From positions 1-64,000 of the forward strand of contig NZ_JAEKPD010000005.1 in the NCBI RefSeq assembly GCF_016412875.1: a stretch of 64,000 nucleotides of DNA, in the 5' to 3' direction. Positions within the stretch are counted from its first letter, which is position 1; every line of letters starts with the position of its first letter. Below are positions 1-6,922 of this stretch, one piece after another. A model generated the notes under the pieces. The model made no database searches and had not been told where the DNA came from. It saw only the letters and a list, made by a program, of their open reading frames with translations. The translations under genes were made by a program, and so were the position numbers. This DNA comes from Palleronia pontilimi (GTDB lineage: Bacteria; Pseudomonadota; Alphaproteobacteria; Rhodobacterales; Rhodobacteraceae).

Positions 1-1
1 T

Positions 2-745
2 ACTCAGGAGTTGGAGCCTCCGGCAAACCCGGCGCGGTTCACGCCGACCGATGAGGGCGTGCGGGTATTTCATGGTATCTACTTCAACTCTGATGAGCTT
101 CAGGTTCTGCGGGATCGAATTAAGGGCAAAGTCAAAGTTTTCATTGATCCCGATAACCTGAATACGGCTTCCGTCGTTCTACCGGGGATCAAGGAGCCTG
201 TCGAAGTCCAGCTTCAGATCACTGCATTCGCCGACATGACACTTCCCGAAGTTCTCAAGCTGATGGCGGAATTCCGGCGAGAAGACCCCAATACGAGTGA
301 GATTCACGAAGATCGTATTATGCGGACAAGGCGAGACCGCTACGATCGGATCAAGGAAATTGGCCTGGAGCACAACCTTCCGCGAAGCTATTCTACCATG
401 GCTGAATGCCGGGAAATGGCGAGGGCCGTCTTCTCTGGCGCGCGGCCGATAAGATCGCAGCCGTTGGCCGGAACTACCCGCCCGGGTGACATCACCGACA
501 TTCAACAAGGCGATGGGGTCTTTCACGTCGGCGGCGTTGACACTGCTTCAAGCGCTCCTGGCGAACCTGGTAACGCATCAAGTGAAGTGGGTCCATCATA
601 TCGCGAAACGTCGGGCATCCTATCGCCTGAAGGTGATCAATATGCTGTGGCAAAGCAGCCGAACGAGCCAGTGAAGCCGCGAAAGTCCAAAGACAAGTCG
701 TCGGGTATGTTGGCTCGACCCAAGAATCTGAAAGGTCTGACCTGA
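2..745 (+). CDS. Mu/TniA (TnsB)-like transposase, C-terminal part (5' end outside window)
   Basis: The frame is open to the left window edge, so this is the C-terminal part of a longer protein; the TTG at 11 is probably internal. The fragment resembles the region after the DDE domain in Mu, TniA and TnsB transposases: a basic beta-rich stretch around VFHGIYFNSDEL and a module with KVKVFIDPDNL, then a charged, low-complexity tail ending in a Lys-rich segment. In this family the tail contacts the partner ATPase. The gene ends in a TGATG overlap with the downstream ATPase gene, so the two are translationally coupled, as tniA and tniB are. Base composition is visibly AT-richer than in the genes from 2.6 kb on, which suggests transfer. 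Family assignment is from pattern recognition; the catalytic domain cannot be seen. Confidence 0.72.
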   Translation, partial: TQELEPPANPARFTPTDEGVRVFHGIYFNSDELQVLRDRIKGKVKVFIDPDNLNTASVVLPGIKEPVEVQLQITAFADMTLPEVLKLMAEFRREDPNTSEIHEDRIMRTRRDRYDRIKEIGLEHNLPRSYSTMAECREMARAVFSGARPIRSQPLAGTTRPGDITDIQQGDGVFHVGGVDTASSAPGEPGNASSEVGPSYRETSGILSPEGDQYAVAKQPNEPVKPRKSKDKSSGMLARPKNLKGLT

Positions 746-1707
746 TGTCATTCATCAATACCAAAATCGTTGAAGCGTCTGCGCCTCTCAAAAGCGCCCA
801 TTTTCCGTTCAATCGGGGTGAGGATCTGTTCGAGGCTGTGTCGTGGTGCGTCACTGATTACTATACAAAGGCGTCGGCGGGGCAGCCTTTCGAAGCTCGG
901 GGCGTGATGGTCATCGGGGAATCTCGACAGGGCAAGTCACGCGAGATCCAACGCCTCTTGGAAGAATTCAACGACGGGTCGGTGGTGATGCCTGATGGGC
1001 GGGAAGGGAAGATCATCCACTGCATTCTGTCTGGCAAAGTCACTTGGAAGGATCTTGGCCTGAAGGTCTTGGACCAACTTGGCTACCCGCTGAAAGGGCG
1101 CCGGACCCAGTCCGATATCTGGGATATGGTCATAAAGTATGCCAAGCTCCAAGGTGTAGTAGGCATCCATTTTGATGAATGCCAGCACGTGTTCTCGGAG
1201 GATGGCGCACGGACCAACCAGCAGATCCTCGATAGTTTCAAGACTTTGCTGAAGGAGTCTCGCTGGCCGCTAATGCTGATCCTTTCTGGTATACCGAGCC
1301 TCGCTGCGCATGTTGCGAAAGAAGAGCAGCTTGCCCGCCTGCTTCGCATCGTCCGGTTCCAGGAGATCGACCTGTCTCGGGCAGCCGACAAAGACGAAAT
1401 GGTGCAGTTAACTTTCAGTTTTGCCGATAAGGCCGGACTGGATTTCACGCCACTTGCGACGGAAGACTTCCTTGCGCGCCTCGCTTTCTCCTGCTGCAAT
1501 CGATGGGGGTTGGTGATTGAGATGCTTATCGAGGCGTTCACTCGGGCAAAGTTTCTGGGAGACGAGGTCTGCTCCAAGGACCATTTCTCTTACGCATACG
1601 CCCAGACCTACTCGACGCCGGCCGGCTACTCCCCGTTCACCATGCCCAACTATCACGATAGTTTCGACCAGGCGCAGCTCATGGAGGTGCTCAGACGAAC
1701 CAAGTAG
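745..1707 (+). CDS. TniB/TnsC-like AAA+ ATPase of the transposon
   Basis: This 320-residue protein has a Walker A motif GESRQGKS near residues 58-65 and a Walker B-like segment GIHFDECQH near 140-148, followed by sensor-like text LMLILSGIPSL. This is the layout of TniB/TnsC/MuB transposition regulators, which bind target DNA and activate the partner transposase. The start ATG overlaps the transposase stop (TGATG). The Walker A motif has Arg-Gln where many TniB proteins have small residues, but the Gly-Lys-Ser core is intact. No TniQ/TnsD target selector or resolvase follows; the next feature is a terminator, so this is the last gene on this side of the element. Confidence 0.8.
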   Translation: MSFINTKIVEASAPLKSAHFPFNRGEDLFEAVSWCVTDYYTKASAGQPFEARGVMVIGESRQGKSREIQRLLEEFNDGSVVMPDGREGKIIHCILSGKVTWKDLGLKVLDQLGYPLKGRRTQSDIWDMVIKYAKLQGVVGIHFDECQHVFSEDGARTNQQILDSFKTLLKESRWPLMLILSGIPSLAAHVAKEEQLARLLRIVRFQEIDLSRAADKDEMVQLTFSFADKAGLDFTPLATEDFLARLAFSCCNRWGLVIEMLIEAFTRAKFLGDEVCSKDHFSYAYAQTYSTPAGYSPFTMPNYHDSFDQAQLMEVLRRTK

Positions 1708-1730
1708 CTCCCAACAATTTTGTATGGAGA

Positions 1731-1756
1731 GGCCCGCCTTGTGCGGGCCTTTTTTT
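1731..1756 (+). terminator. Intrinsic terminator after the transposon ATPase gene
   Basis: A perfect 7-bp stem (GGCCCGC at 1731-1737 with GCGGGCC at 1743-1749) and a 5-nt loop are followed by seven T. It lies 23 bp past the ATPase stop codon and is the strongest intrinsic terminator in the window. Confidence 0.9.
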
Positions 1757-1787
1757 ATCGCCGGACCATGCTGCGCAAGCTTTCAGT

Positions 1788-1900
1788 AAAAGTGCGCATG
1801 CTTATCCGAAGGCAAAACCGTAGTGAAAAAAATTTCGCTTGAAATCAATGCTATACAGATTTGGCGCGTTATCCGAATCACTTTGGTGCGCACTTATATG
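1788..1900. repeat. Imperfect direct repeats, probable transposon-end binding sites
   Basis: The non-coding DNA after the terminator contains related short motifs in direct orientation: GTGCGCATGCTTATCCGAA at 1792-1810, GGCGCGTTATCCGAA at 1863-1877, and GTGCGCACTTAT shortly after. The 9-mer TTATCCGAA occurs exactly twice, 67 bp apart. Arrays of such sites near the end of an element are typical of TnsB/MuA-class transposases. The exact terminus and target-site duplication cannot be fixed without the other end. Confidence 0.45.
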
Positions 1901-1934
1901 CCCCTTTGGCACCTAGCGGACCGCGCCTGCAGGC

Positions 1935-2246
1935 TCAGTGCGTCCAGGCACCGCGGCGCTTGGTGGCGAAATTCTCGCCATAGCCGCCGGGACGGATATT
2001 GGCGCGGCGAGATTTCGGCTTGGTCACCACCGCGTCGATGCCGTGCTCTTCGGCATAATCCCGGGCGTCCTGCTCGGTCGCGAACCGCAGCTTGACCTGC
2101 GATTGGGTGTCGCTGGAACTGGTCCAGCCCATCAGCGGATCGACCGATCGCGGCGCGTCGGGGGTGAATTCCAGCACCCATTCATGCGTCTTGGCGGTGC
2201 CCGATGACATGGCGGTGCGGGCGGGTCGATAGATGCGAGCAGTCAT
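1935..2246 (-). CDS. ETC complex I subunit family protein (NDUFS4-like)
   Basis: The start is the ATG at 2246, with GGAGG about 7 bases upstream; the longer open frame upstream has no supporting signal. The 103-residue product has the family pattern: an N-terminal [16 protein letters not shown], the core WVLEFTP, a GWTSSSDT segment, a [10 protein letters not shown] helix, and a basic C-terminus with PGGYGENF. It corresponds to the bacterial counterpart of the accessory complex I subunit NDUFS4 (18 kDa/AQDQ), which stabilises the NADH-binding module of respiratory complex I. No other nuo gene is nearby, which is usual in this group. The gene stands alone beside the transposon end. Confidence 0.9.
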   Translation of the reverse strand: MTARIYRPARTAMSSGTAKTHEWVLEFTPDAPRSVDPLMGWTSSSDTQSQVKLRFATEQDARDYAEEHGIDAVVTKPKSRRANIRPGGYGENFATKRRGAWTH

Positions 2247-2659
2247 GGAACCTCCGGCATTGGGCGCGTGCCGTGTTATGGCGAAATGCGCGCCACGGCG
2301 CAAGGTTTCCAGAATTGGTCCGACGGCCCCGAAACGACGATGGCCGCCCCGAAAATGCGGGACGGCCATGCAAGTTGGGGTCCGACCAGCCCGAAGAGAG
2401 TGAGTGGGGAAATCTTGAGCCGGTCGGTTGGGGTCTTCTGCTTGCCCCTTCAATGAACGCGATCACATCGGAATGCGCAAGCATAAAATTCAACCTAAGG
2501 TTGCAATCCCCGGATCCGGCGACCGGTTTGCGGTTTCCCGCTCATCGAACCGGACCCCGCACGCGAGAATTTGCCTTGCCAGCGCTTGAGTTCACGGACC
2601 GAGACCTCAGATAAAGCCCTACCTGCCCAGATTCGCGGCAAATGTCCAAGGTCTTTGCA
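2247..2659. other. Intergenic region between the complex I protein gene and uvrB
   Basis: These 413 bp hold no gene I can support. The two antiparallel frames here have neither ribosome-binding sites nor recognisable protein features. The one distinct structure is a perfect 6+1+6 inverted repeat, CAACCTAAGGTTG, at 2491-2503. No Rhodobacter-type SOS box (GTTC-N7-GTTC) was found before uvrB. Confidence 0.5.
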
Positions 2660-4864
2660 ATGCCATATGCCCATTCCGACAAGCAAGCTCCCCTGATGAC
2701 GGCGCCCGCCCCGCCGGTATCCGAGCGCACGAAACTGGAAGGCGGCATCGCATTTCGCCTGAAGTCGGACTTCAGCCCGGCGGGCGACCAGCCCACCGCC
2801 ATCGCCGAACTCACCGCGGGCGTGCGTCAGGGCGAGCGGGACCAGGTGCTGCTGGGCGCGACAGGCACGGGCAAGACCTACACCATGGCGATGGTGATCG
2901 AAGAAACCCAGCGACCGGCCATCATCCTGGCCCCCAACAAGACACTGGCCGCGCAGCTTTACGGAGAGTTCAAGGGCTTCTTCCCCGACAACGCCGTGGA
3001 GTATTTCGTCAGCTACTACGACTACTACCAGCCCGAGGCCTATGTCGCGCGCTCGGACACCTTCATCGAGAAGGAAAGCCAGATCAACGAGCAGATCGAC
3101 CGGATGCGCCACTCGGCCACCCGGGCCCTGCTCGAGCGTGACGACGTCATTATCGTGGCGTCGGTGTCGTGCATCTACGGCATCGGCTCGGTCGAGACCT
3201 ACGGCGCCATGACCCAGGATCTGCATGTGGGCAAATCCTACGACCAGCGCGCGGTGATGGGCGACCTGGTGGCCCAGCAATACCGCCGCAACGACCAGGC
3301 ATTCCAGCGCGGGTCGTTCCGGGTCCGGGGCGATTCGCTGGAAATCTTCCCCGCCCACTTGGAAGACCGCGCCTGGCGGCTCAGCTTTTTCGGCGAAGAG
3401 CTGGAAAGCATCACCGAATTCGATCCGCTGACCGGCGAGAAGACGGGCACGTTCGACCGCATCCGGGTCTATGCCAATTCGCATTACGTGACGCCGAAGC
3501 CCACGATGCAGCAGGCCGTCATCAACATCAAAAAGGAGCTGAAGCAGCGGCTCGACCAGCTTGTCGGCGAGGGCAAGCTGCTGGAAGCCCAGCGGCTGGA
3601 GCAGCGCACGAATTTCGATATCGAGATGCTGGAAGCCACCGGCGTGTGCAACGGGATCGAGAACTATTCGCGCTACCTGACGGGCCGCGCCCCGGGCGAG
3701 CCGCCCCCCACCCTGTTCGAATTCATCCCCGACAACGCGCTGGTCTTCGCCGACGAATCCCACGTCTCGGTCCCGCAGATCGGCGGCATGTACAAGGGTG
3801 ACTACCGCCGCAAGTTCACCCTTGCCGAGCACGGCTTCCGCCTGCCGTCCTGCATGGACAACCGCCCCCTGAAATTCGAGGAATGGGACGCCATGCGGCC
3901 CCAATCCGTCTTCGTGTCGGCCACCCCGGCGGCGTGGGAGCTCGAGCAATCGGGCGGCGTCTTCACCGAGCAGGTGATCCGCCCCACCGGCCTGCTGGAC
4001 CCGGTCGTGGAAATCCGCCCCGTCGAGACTCAGGTGGACGACCTGCTGGACGAGATCCGCAAGGTCACCCAGCAGGGGATGCGCACGCTCTGTACCACCC
4101 TGACAAAGCGGATGGCCGAGGATCTGACCGAATACCTGCACGAACAGGGCATCAAGGTGCGCTACATGCACTCGGACATCGACACGATCGAGCGGATCGA
4201 GATCCTGCGCGACCTGCGGCTGGGGGCCTTCGACGTGCTGATCGGCATCAACCTGCTGCGCGAGGGTCTGGATATTCCCGAATGCGGGCTGGTGACGATC
4301 CTGGACGCCGACAAGGAAGGGTTCCTGCGGTCCGAGACGTCGCTGATCCAGACCATCGGCCGCGCCGCGCGCAACGCCGAAGGCCGGGTCATCATGTATG
4401 CCGACCGCATCACCGGCAGCATGGAGCGCGCGCTGGCCGAAACCAACCGCCGCCGCGAAAAGCAGATCGCCTACAACCTGGAACACGGCATCACCCCCGA
4501 GACGGTGAAGAAGAACGTCGAGGATATCCTGGCCGGGCTTTACAAGGGCGACGTGGACATGGCCCGCGTGACCGCCAAGATCGACCCCGAGCGCGGCGGC
4601 TCGAACCTGCAGGCGGTGCTGGAAGGCCTACGAACTGACATGCGCAAGGCCGCCGAGAACCTGGAATTCGAGGAAGCCGCCCGCCTGCGCGACGAGGTCA
4701 AGCGGCTGGAAGCCGTGGACCTTGCCATCCACGACGACCCCATGGCAAGGCAATCCGCGGTCGAGGCGGCAAGCGATGCAGCCACGAAGGCATCCGGCCG
4801 AAGCACGGCCGGGCGTCCGGGCCAGCGGGGCGGGAATGTGAAGCGAAGGAAGAAGGGTGGCTGA
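2660..4864 (+). CDS. uvrB: Excinuclease ABC subunit B
   Basis: UvrB is the damage-verifying helicase-like subunit of UvrABC nucleotide excision repair. The protein has Walker [11 protein letters not shown], the damage-probing beta-hairpin [11 protein letters not shown], helicase motifs including DESHVS and the QTIGRAARN block, and a C-terminal UVR domain (around residues 620-680, with [14 protein letters not shown]) that contacts UvrA/UvrC. I chose the ATG at 2660 (734 residues) over that at 2642 because AAGG lies at a usable distance before it and MPYAHSDK matches the family N-terminus in this group. The C-terminal tail is rich in Gly, Arg and Lys. The stop overlaps the GTG start of the next ORF. 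No LexA box is visible upstream. Confidence 0.97.
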   Translation: MPYAHSDKQAPLMTAPAPPVSERTKLEGGIAFRLKSDFSPAGDQPTAIAELTAGVRQGERDQVLLGATGTGKTYTMAMVIEETQRPAIILAPNKTLAAQLYGEFKGFFPDNAVEYFVSYYDYYQPEAYVARSDTFIEKESQINEQIDRMRHSATRALLERDDVIIVASVSCIYGIGSVETYGAMTQDLHVGKSYDQRAVMGDLVAQQYRRNDQAFQRGSFRVRGDSLEIFPAHLEDRAWRLSFFGEELESITEFDPLTGEKTGTFDRIRVYANSHYVTPKPTMQQAVINIKKELKQRLDQLVGEGKLLEAQRLEQRTNFDIEMLEATGVCNGIENYSRYLTGRAPGEPPPTLFEFIPDNALVFADESHVSVPQIGGMYKGDYRRKFTLAEHGFRLPSCMDNRPLKFEEWDAMRPQSVFVSATPAAWELEQSGGVFTEQVIRPTGLLDPVVEIRPVETQVDDLLDEIRKVTQQGMRTLCTTLTKRMAEDLTEYLHEQGIKVRYMHSDIDTIERIEILRDLRLGAFDVLIGINLLREGLDIPECGLVTILDADKEGFLRSETSLIQTIGRAARNAEGRVIMYADRITGSMERALAETNRRREKQIAYNLEHGITPETVKKNVEDILAGLYKGDVDMARVTAKIDPERGGSNLQAVLEGLRTDMRKAAENLEFEEAARLRDEVKRLEAVDLAIHDDPMARQSAVEAASDAATKASGRSTAGRPGQRGGNVKRRKKGG

Positions 4865-5210
4865 CTACCGAGAAGTTTCACAAGAGTATGCACAAGGCGC
4901 GATTAAGGCTGCTCTCTGGGCGAACGGTGGGATGGCTTTCGCAATCCTGAGCCAGCTTTCAAGCCTGTCGGAATTTATGGGACCAGAAACTGTGGCTACT
5001 GCCAGTTTAATTGGCTGTGTAGGCGTCCTGGCTGGCTTAATTACTTGGCTCTTGGCCTTCTTTTCAACGAGATACGTGGATCGAACCATACAAGGAGAAG
5101 AGGAAAGCTTCGAAGTGGCTAACCGATTTATGTTATGCGGCGTAGCAGCATTCGCGTGCTCTCTCTTATGCTTCATCATCGCTCCAATAGTCATCCTCTT
5201 CGGCATTTAA
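4857..5210 (+). CDS. Small hypothetical membrane protein
   Basis: This 117-residue ORF starts at a GTG overlapping the uvrB stop, with a purine-rich GAAGGAAGAAGG just before it. It has an amphipathic N-terminus, then hydrophobic segments near residues 20-35, 45-70 and 90-117, and a charged stretch [12 protein letters not shown] between the last two. I recognise no family. Codon use and base composition are clearly AT-richer than in uvrB and the genes beyond 5.6 kb, which points to separate acquisition. It could also be a chance ORF, but the overlap, binding site and coherent membrane topology favour a real gene. Confidence 0.6.
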   Translation: MADYREVSQEYAQGAIKAALWANGGMAFAILSQLSSLSEFMGPETVATASLIGCVGVLAGLITWLLAFFSTRYVDRTIQGEEESFEVANRFMLCGVAAFACSLLCFIIAPIVILFGI

Positions 5211-5607
5211 GGCTAAGTTCGGTCCGAACGCCTGCTGATCCATAAGCTTTGGATCTGCAAACAGCCCCCACCATCACCCCGAAGCGCGAGCTCCCGGAGC
5301 CGTCTTCGCCCATTTCATCCCTATAGTGCGCGTCAGCTCGGGCAGCTGGAACCGACCCGGGGCACCTGGGCGGCGCGGGTCTCAATCAGCACGGCCGTCT
5401 CGGAAATTAGTCTTACGCCAGTATTGACGCTGACGACCTTTGCGAGGCTCGATAGCCTCGTGCGTTCACGTCTGAGGCAAGAGGCGTGCCGTTCGCCTCG
5501 GAGCAACCTCGGTTTAAATGACGGTCGCAAGCTCAGATAACAAACGGGGTGCTGTCACCGATCGCCGAGTAGGCGGAATCGCTCGATGCCCGGCAGCGAG
5601 TTCCGCT
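5211..5607. other. Intergenic region without a recognised gene
   Basis: These 397 bp contain no supported coding region; the frames present are shadows. A hairpin with a perfect 7-bp stem (CGAGGCT / AGCCTCG, 5443-5460, 4-nt loop) is present but has no T-tract. No tRNA-like fold was found. Confidence 0.4.
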
Positions 5608-6015
5608 CTACCTAATCACATGCACCGCACACGGCGCGTCGCGGATGATGCGGCCGGCGGTGGTGCCGAGCACCCAGTCGCGCATGGCGGGGCGGTGCGA
5701 GCGCAGGATGACCAGGTCGAAGTCGCCCTCTTTCTGGGTGTGCAGGATCGCTTGGGCCGGAACGCCGATCTCGACCACGAGCTCCACGTCCTTGTCATCG
5801 CCCAGCGCGGCGGCCAGCTTGTCGTGGGTGTCGGTGCGCGAGCCTTCGTAGATCTCTTGCGGCACCTGCACCTCGATATAGGCGGGCATGGCCTCGACCA
5901 CCGACACCGCGGCGATCTGGCCGTCCGGGGCGCGCAAAGCGCGGGCGACCGGCAACATTTCGTCCAGCGTCTCGGCGTGATCGGGGGCGACGGCGATCAG
6001 GATGCGGTGGTACAT
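5608..6015 (-). CDS. Universal stress protein, UspA family
   Basis: A 135-residue single-domain Usp begins MYHRILIAVAPDH and ends in the family beta-strand APCAVHVIR. In ATP-binding Usps the last third carries G-x2-G-x9-G(S/T); here the corresponding segment reads RSHRPAMRDWVLGTTAG, so the first two glycines are missing and nucleotide binding may be weak or lost, as in the UspA subtype. The protein is predicted to be cytoplasmic and to act in stress or low-oxygen survival. A perfect FNR-type box lies 48 bp before the start codon. Confidence 0.92.
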   Translation of the reverse strand: MYHRILIAVAPDHAETLDEMLPVARALRAPDGQIAAVSVVEAMPAYIEVQVPQEIYEGSRTDTHDKLAAALGDDKDVELVVEIGVPAQAILHTQKEGDFDLVILRSHRPAMRDWVLGTTAGRIIRDAPCAVHVIR

Positions 6016-6062
6016 GGCGGCTCCTCCTGCATCCGGTCTAGGGCGCGAGACGGATCCGCTTA

Positions 6063-6076
6063 TTGATGTCGATCAA
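6063..6076 (-). promoter_or_regulatory. FNR/FnrL-type binding box upstream of the universal stress gene
   Basis: The sequence TTGATGTCGATCAA is a perfect TTGAT-N4-ATCAA dyad. It is 48 bp upstream of the usp start codon on the minus strand, a workable distance for an FNR-activated promoter. FnrL is the oxygen-responsive FNR homologue of Rhodobacterales. Whether it acts here is inferred. Confidence 0.7.
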
Positions 6077-6093
6077 GCCCCCGTGCGCGCAAC

Positions 6094-6123
6094 GAAAAAG
6101 GCGCCCCCGTTTCCGGGGACGCC
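6094..6123 (-). terminator. Intrinsic terminator for the acidic-repeat protein gene
   Basis: Read on the minus strand, a 10-bp GC-rich stem with one mismatch and a 4-nt loop is followed by five T. It lies 24 bp beyond the stop codon of the gene ending at 6147. Confidence 0.8.
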
Positions 6124-6146
6124 CAAACTCGGCAAGACGGATCGCC

Positions 6147-6449
6147 TTACTGCGTGGCTTGGTCGTCGGTCTCGTCGGCTTCGGCGGCCGGCTCGACATC
6201 GACGGTCGGCACGGTCACGGTTTCCTCTTCCGTCGTCACTTCGACGTCGGGGACCGTCACGGTCTCTTCGGTGGTGCCGACATCGACCGATCCGGTATTC
6301 ACCTCGGCCTCGGGCAGTTCGCCCTGTTCGACTTCCACGTTCACATCGGGCAGCGAGCCCTCATCCGTCACGTCGACATCGACGAAATAGAATCCCAGCA
6401 AAATAACGATGATGGCCACCAGCAAGGCGGCAATGACACCCTTGTTCAT
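6147..6449 (-). CDS. Membrane-anchored acidic repeat protein, unknown function
   Basis: The start at 6449 has AAGGGA upstream; the earlier ATG at 6464 has none. The 100-residue product has one N-terminal membrane helix (MNKGVIAALLVAIIVILLGF) and then an extremely acidic Val/Thr/Glu-rich domain with no basic residues. It includes a near-tandem repeat built on TVTVPxVxVxxE, seen twice around residues 62-90. The layout suggests a short inner-membrane-anchored periplasmic tail. I recognise no family. The adjacent stress gene and the GlsB-like gene make an envelope-stress role possible, but that is inference. The terminator after it suggests a single-gene transcript or the end of one. Confidence 0.75.
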   Translation of the reverse strand: MNKGVIAALLVAIIVILLGFYFVDVDVTDEGSLPDVNVEVEQGELPEAEVNTGSVDVGTTEETVTVPDVEVTTEEETVTVPTVDVEPAAEADETDDQATQ

Positions 6450-6553
6450 AATATGTCCCTTCATTCACAGACTCGTTTGCTAGACGTTCATCTCTGCGAA
6501 GGGTTCCTGCCCGGACCAAAGAAATGCGACCAATTGCAGCAGGACGGCGGATT

Positions 6554-6835
6554 TCAGCTGCGCCGGTCCCCGAAGAGCGCTCGCACCACCGCAAGAAGCA
6601 GGACCGCGCCCACCAAGGCCACGATGGCGATAACGAGCAGTCCACCCGCGGCCAGGACGCCCAGCCCCAGGGCCGCAAGCACGAAGGGCAGCGCCACCGC
6701 CCCCACGATGCCCGCGGCCAGGTAAAGCAGCTTGCGCCGCCCGGCGACCGCGCCCGCGATCAAGCCCGCGACCGCCCCTATGACGACCAGCAGGATCAAC
6801 GCCGTCGCGCCGATGACGTCCAGTACCTGTTCCAT
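6554..6835 (-). CDS. GlsB/YeaQ/YmgE-like (transglycosylase-associated) membrane protein
   Basis: The ATG at 6835 has AAGGA seven bases upstream and gives 93 residues. Almost the whole protein is hydrophobic, with helices near residues 5-30, 35-60 and 62-85, a Gly-rich GAVAGLIAGAVAGRR motif at the first loop, and a short basic end LFGDRRS. This resembles the small stress-induced transglycosylase-associated family; the name is historical and no enzyme activity is implied. It sits just upstream of the acidic-repeat gene on the same strand, about 105 bp apart. Confidence 0.65.
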   Translation of the reverse strand: MEQVLDVIGATALILLVVIGAVAGLIAGAVAGRRKLLYLAAGIVGAVALPFVLAALGLGVLAAGGLLVIAIVALVGAVLLLAVVRALFGDRRS

Positions 6836-6922
6836 GGCGGCTTCCTTTCGCGCTTCGCTCACAAGGATATGGGTCCTTGTGGGGTTCGCCGCAAAGGGAA
6901 GCCTTGCCGATCCGCGCCGCGC

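Noticed and set aside
2540-2660. LexA/SOS box before uvrB
   Set aside because: GAAC and GTTC tetramers occur singly, but no GTTC-N7-GTTC or its complement is present.
2495-4486. Long open frame antisense to uvrB, and similar ones antisense to ppdK (33279-35921) and the MoxR operon
   Set aside because: The translations are His/Arg/Val-rich and without domains, as expected from high-GC codon structure on the opposite strand; the sense genes are unambiguous.
5443-5460. Terminator at the stable hairpin in the empty region
   Set aside because: The stem is perfect but no T-tract follows on either strand.
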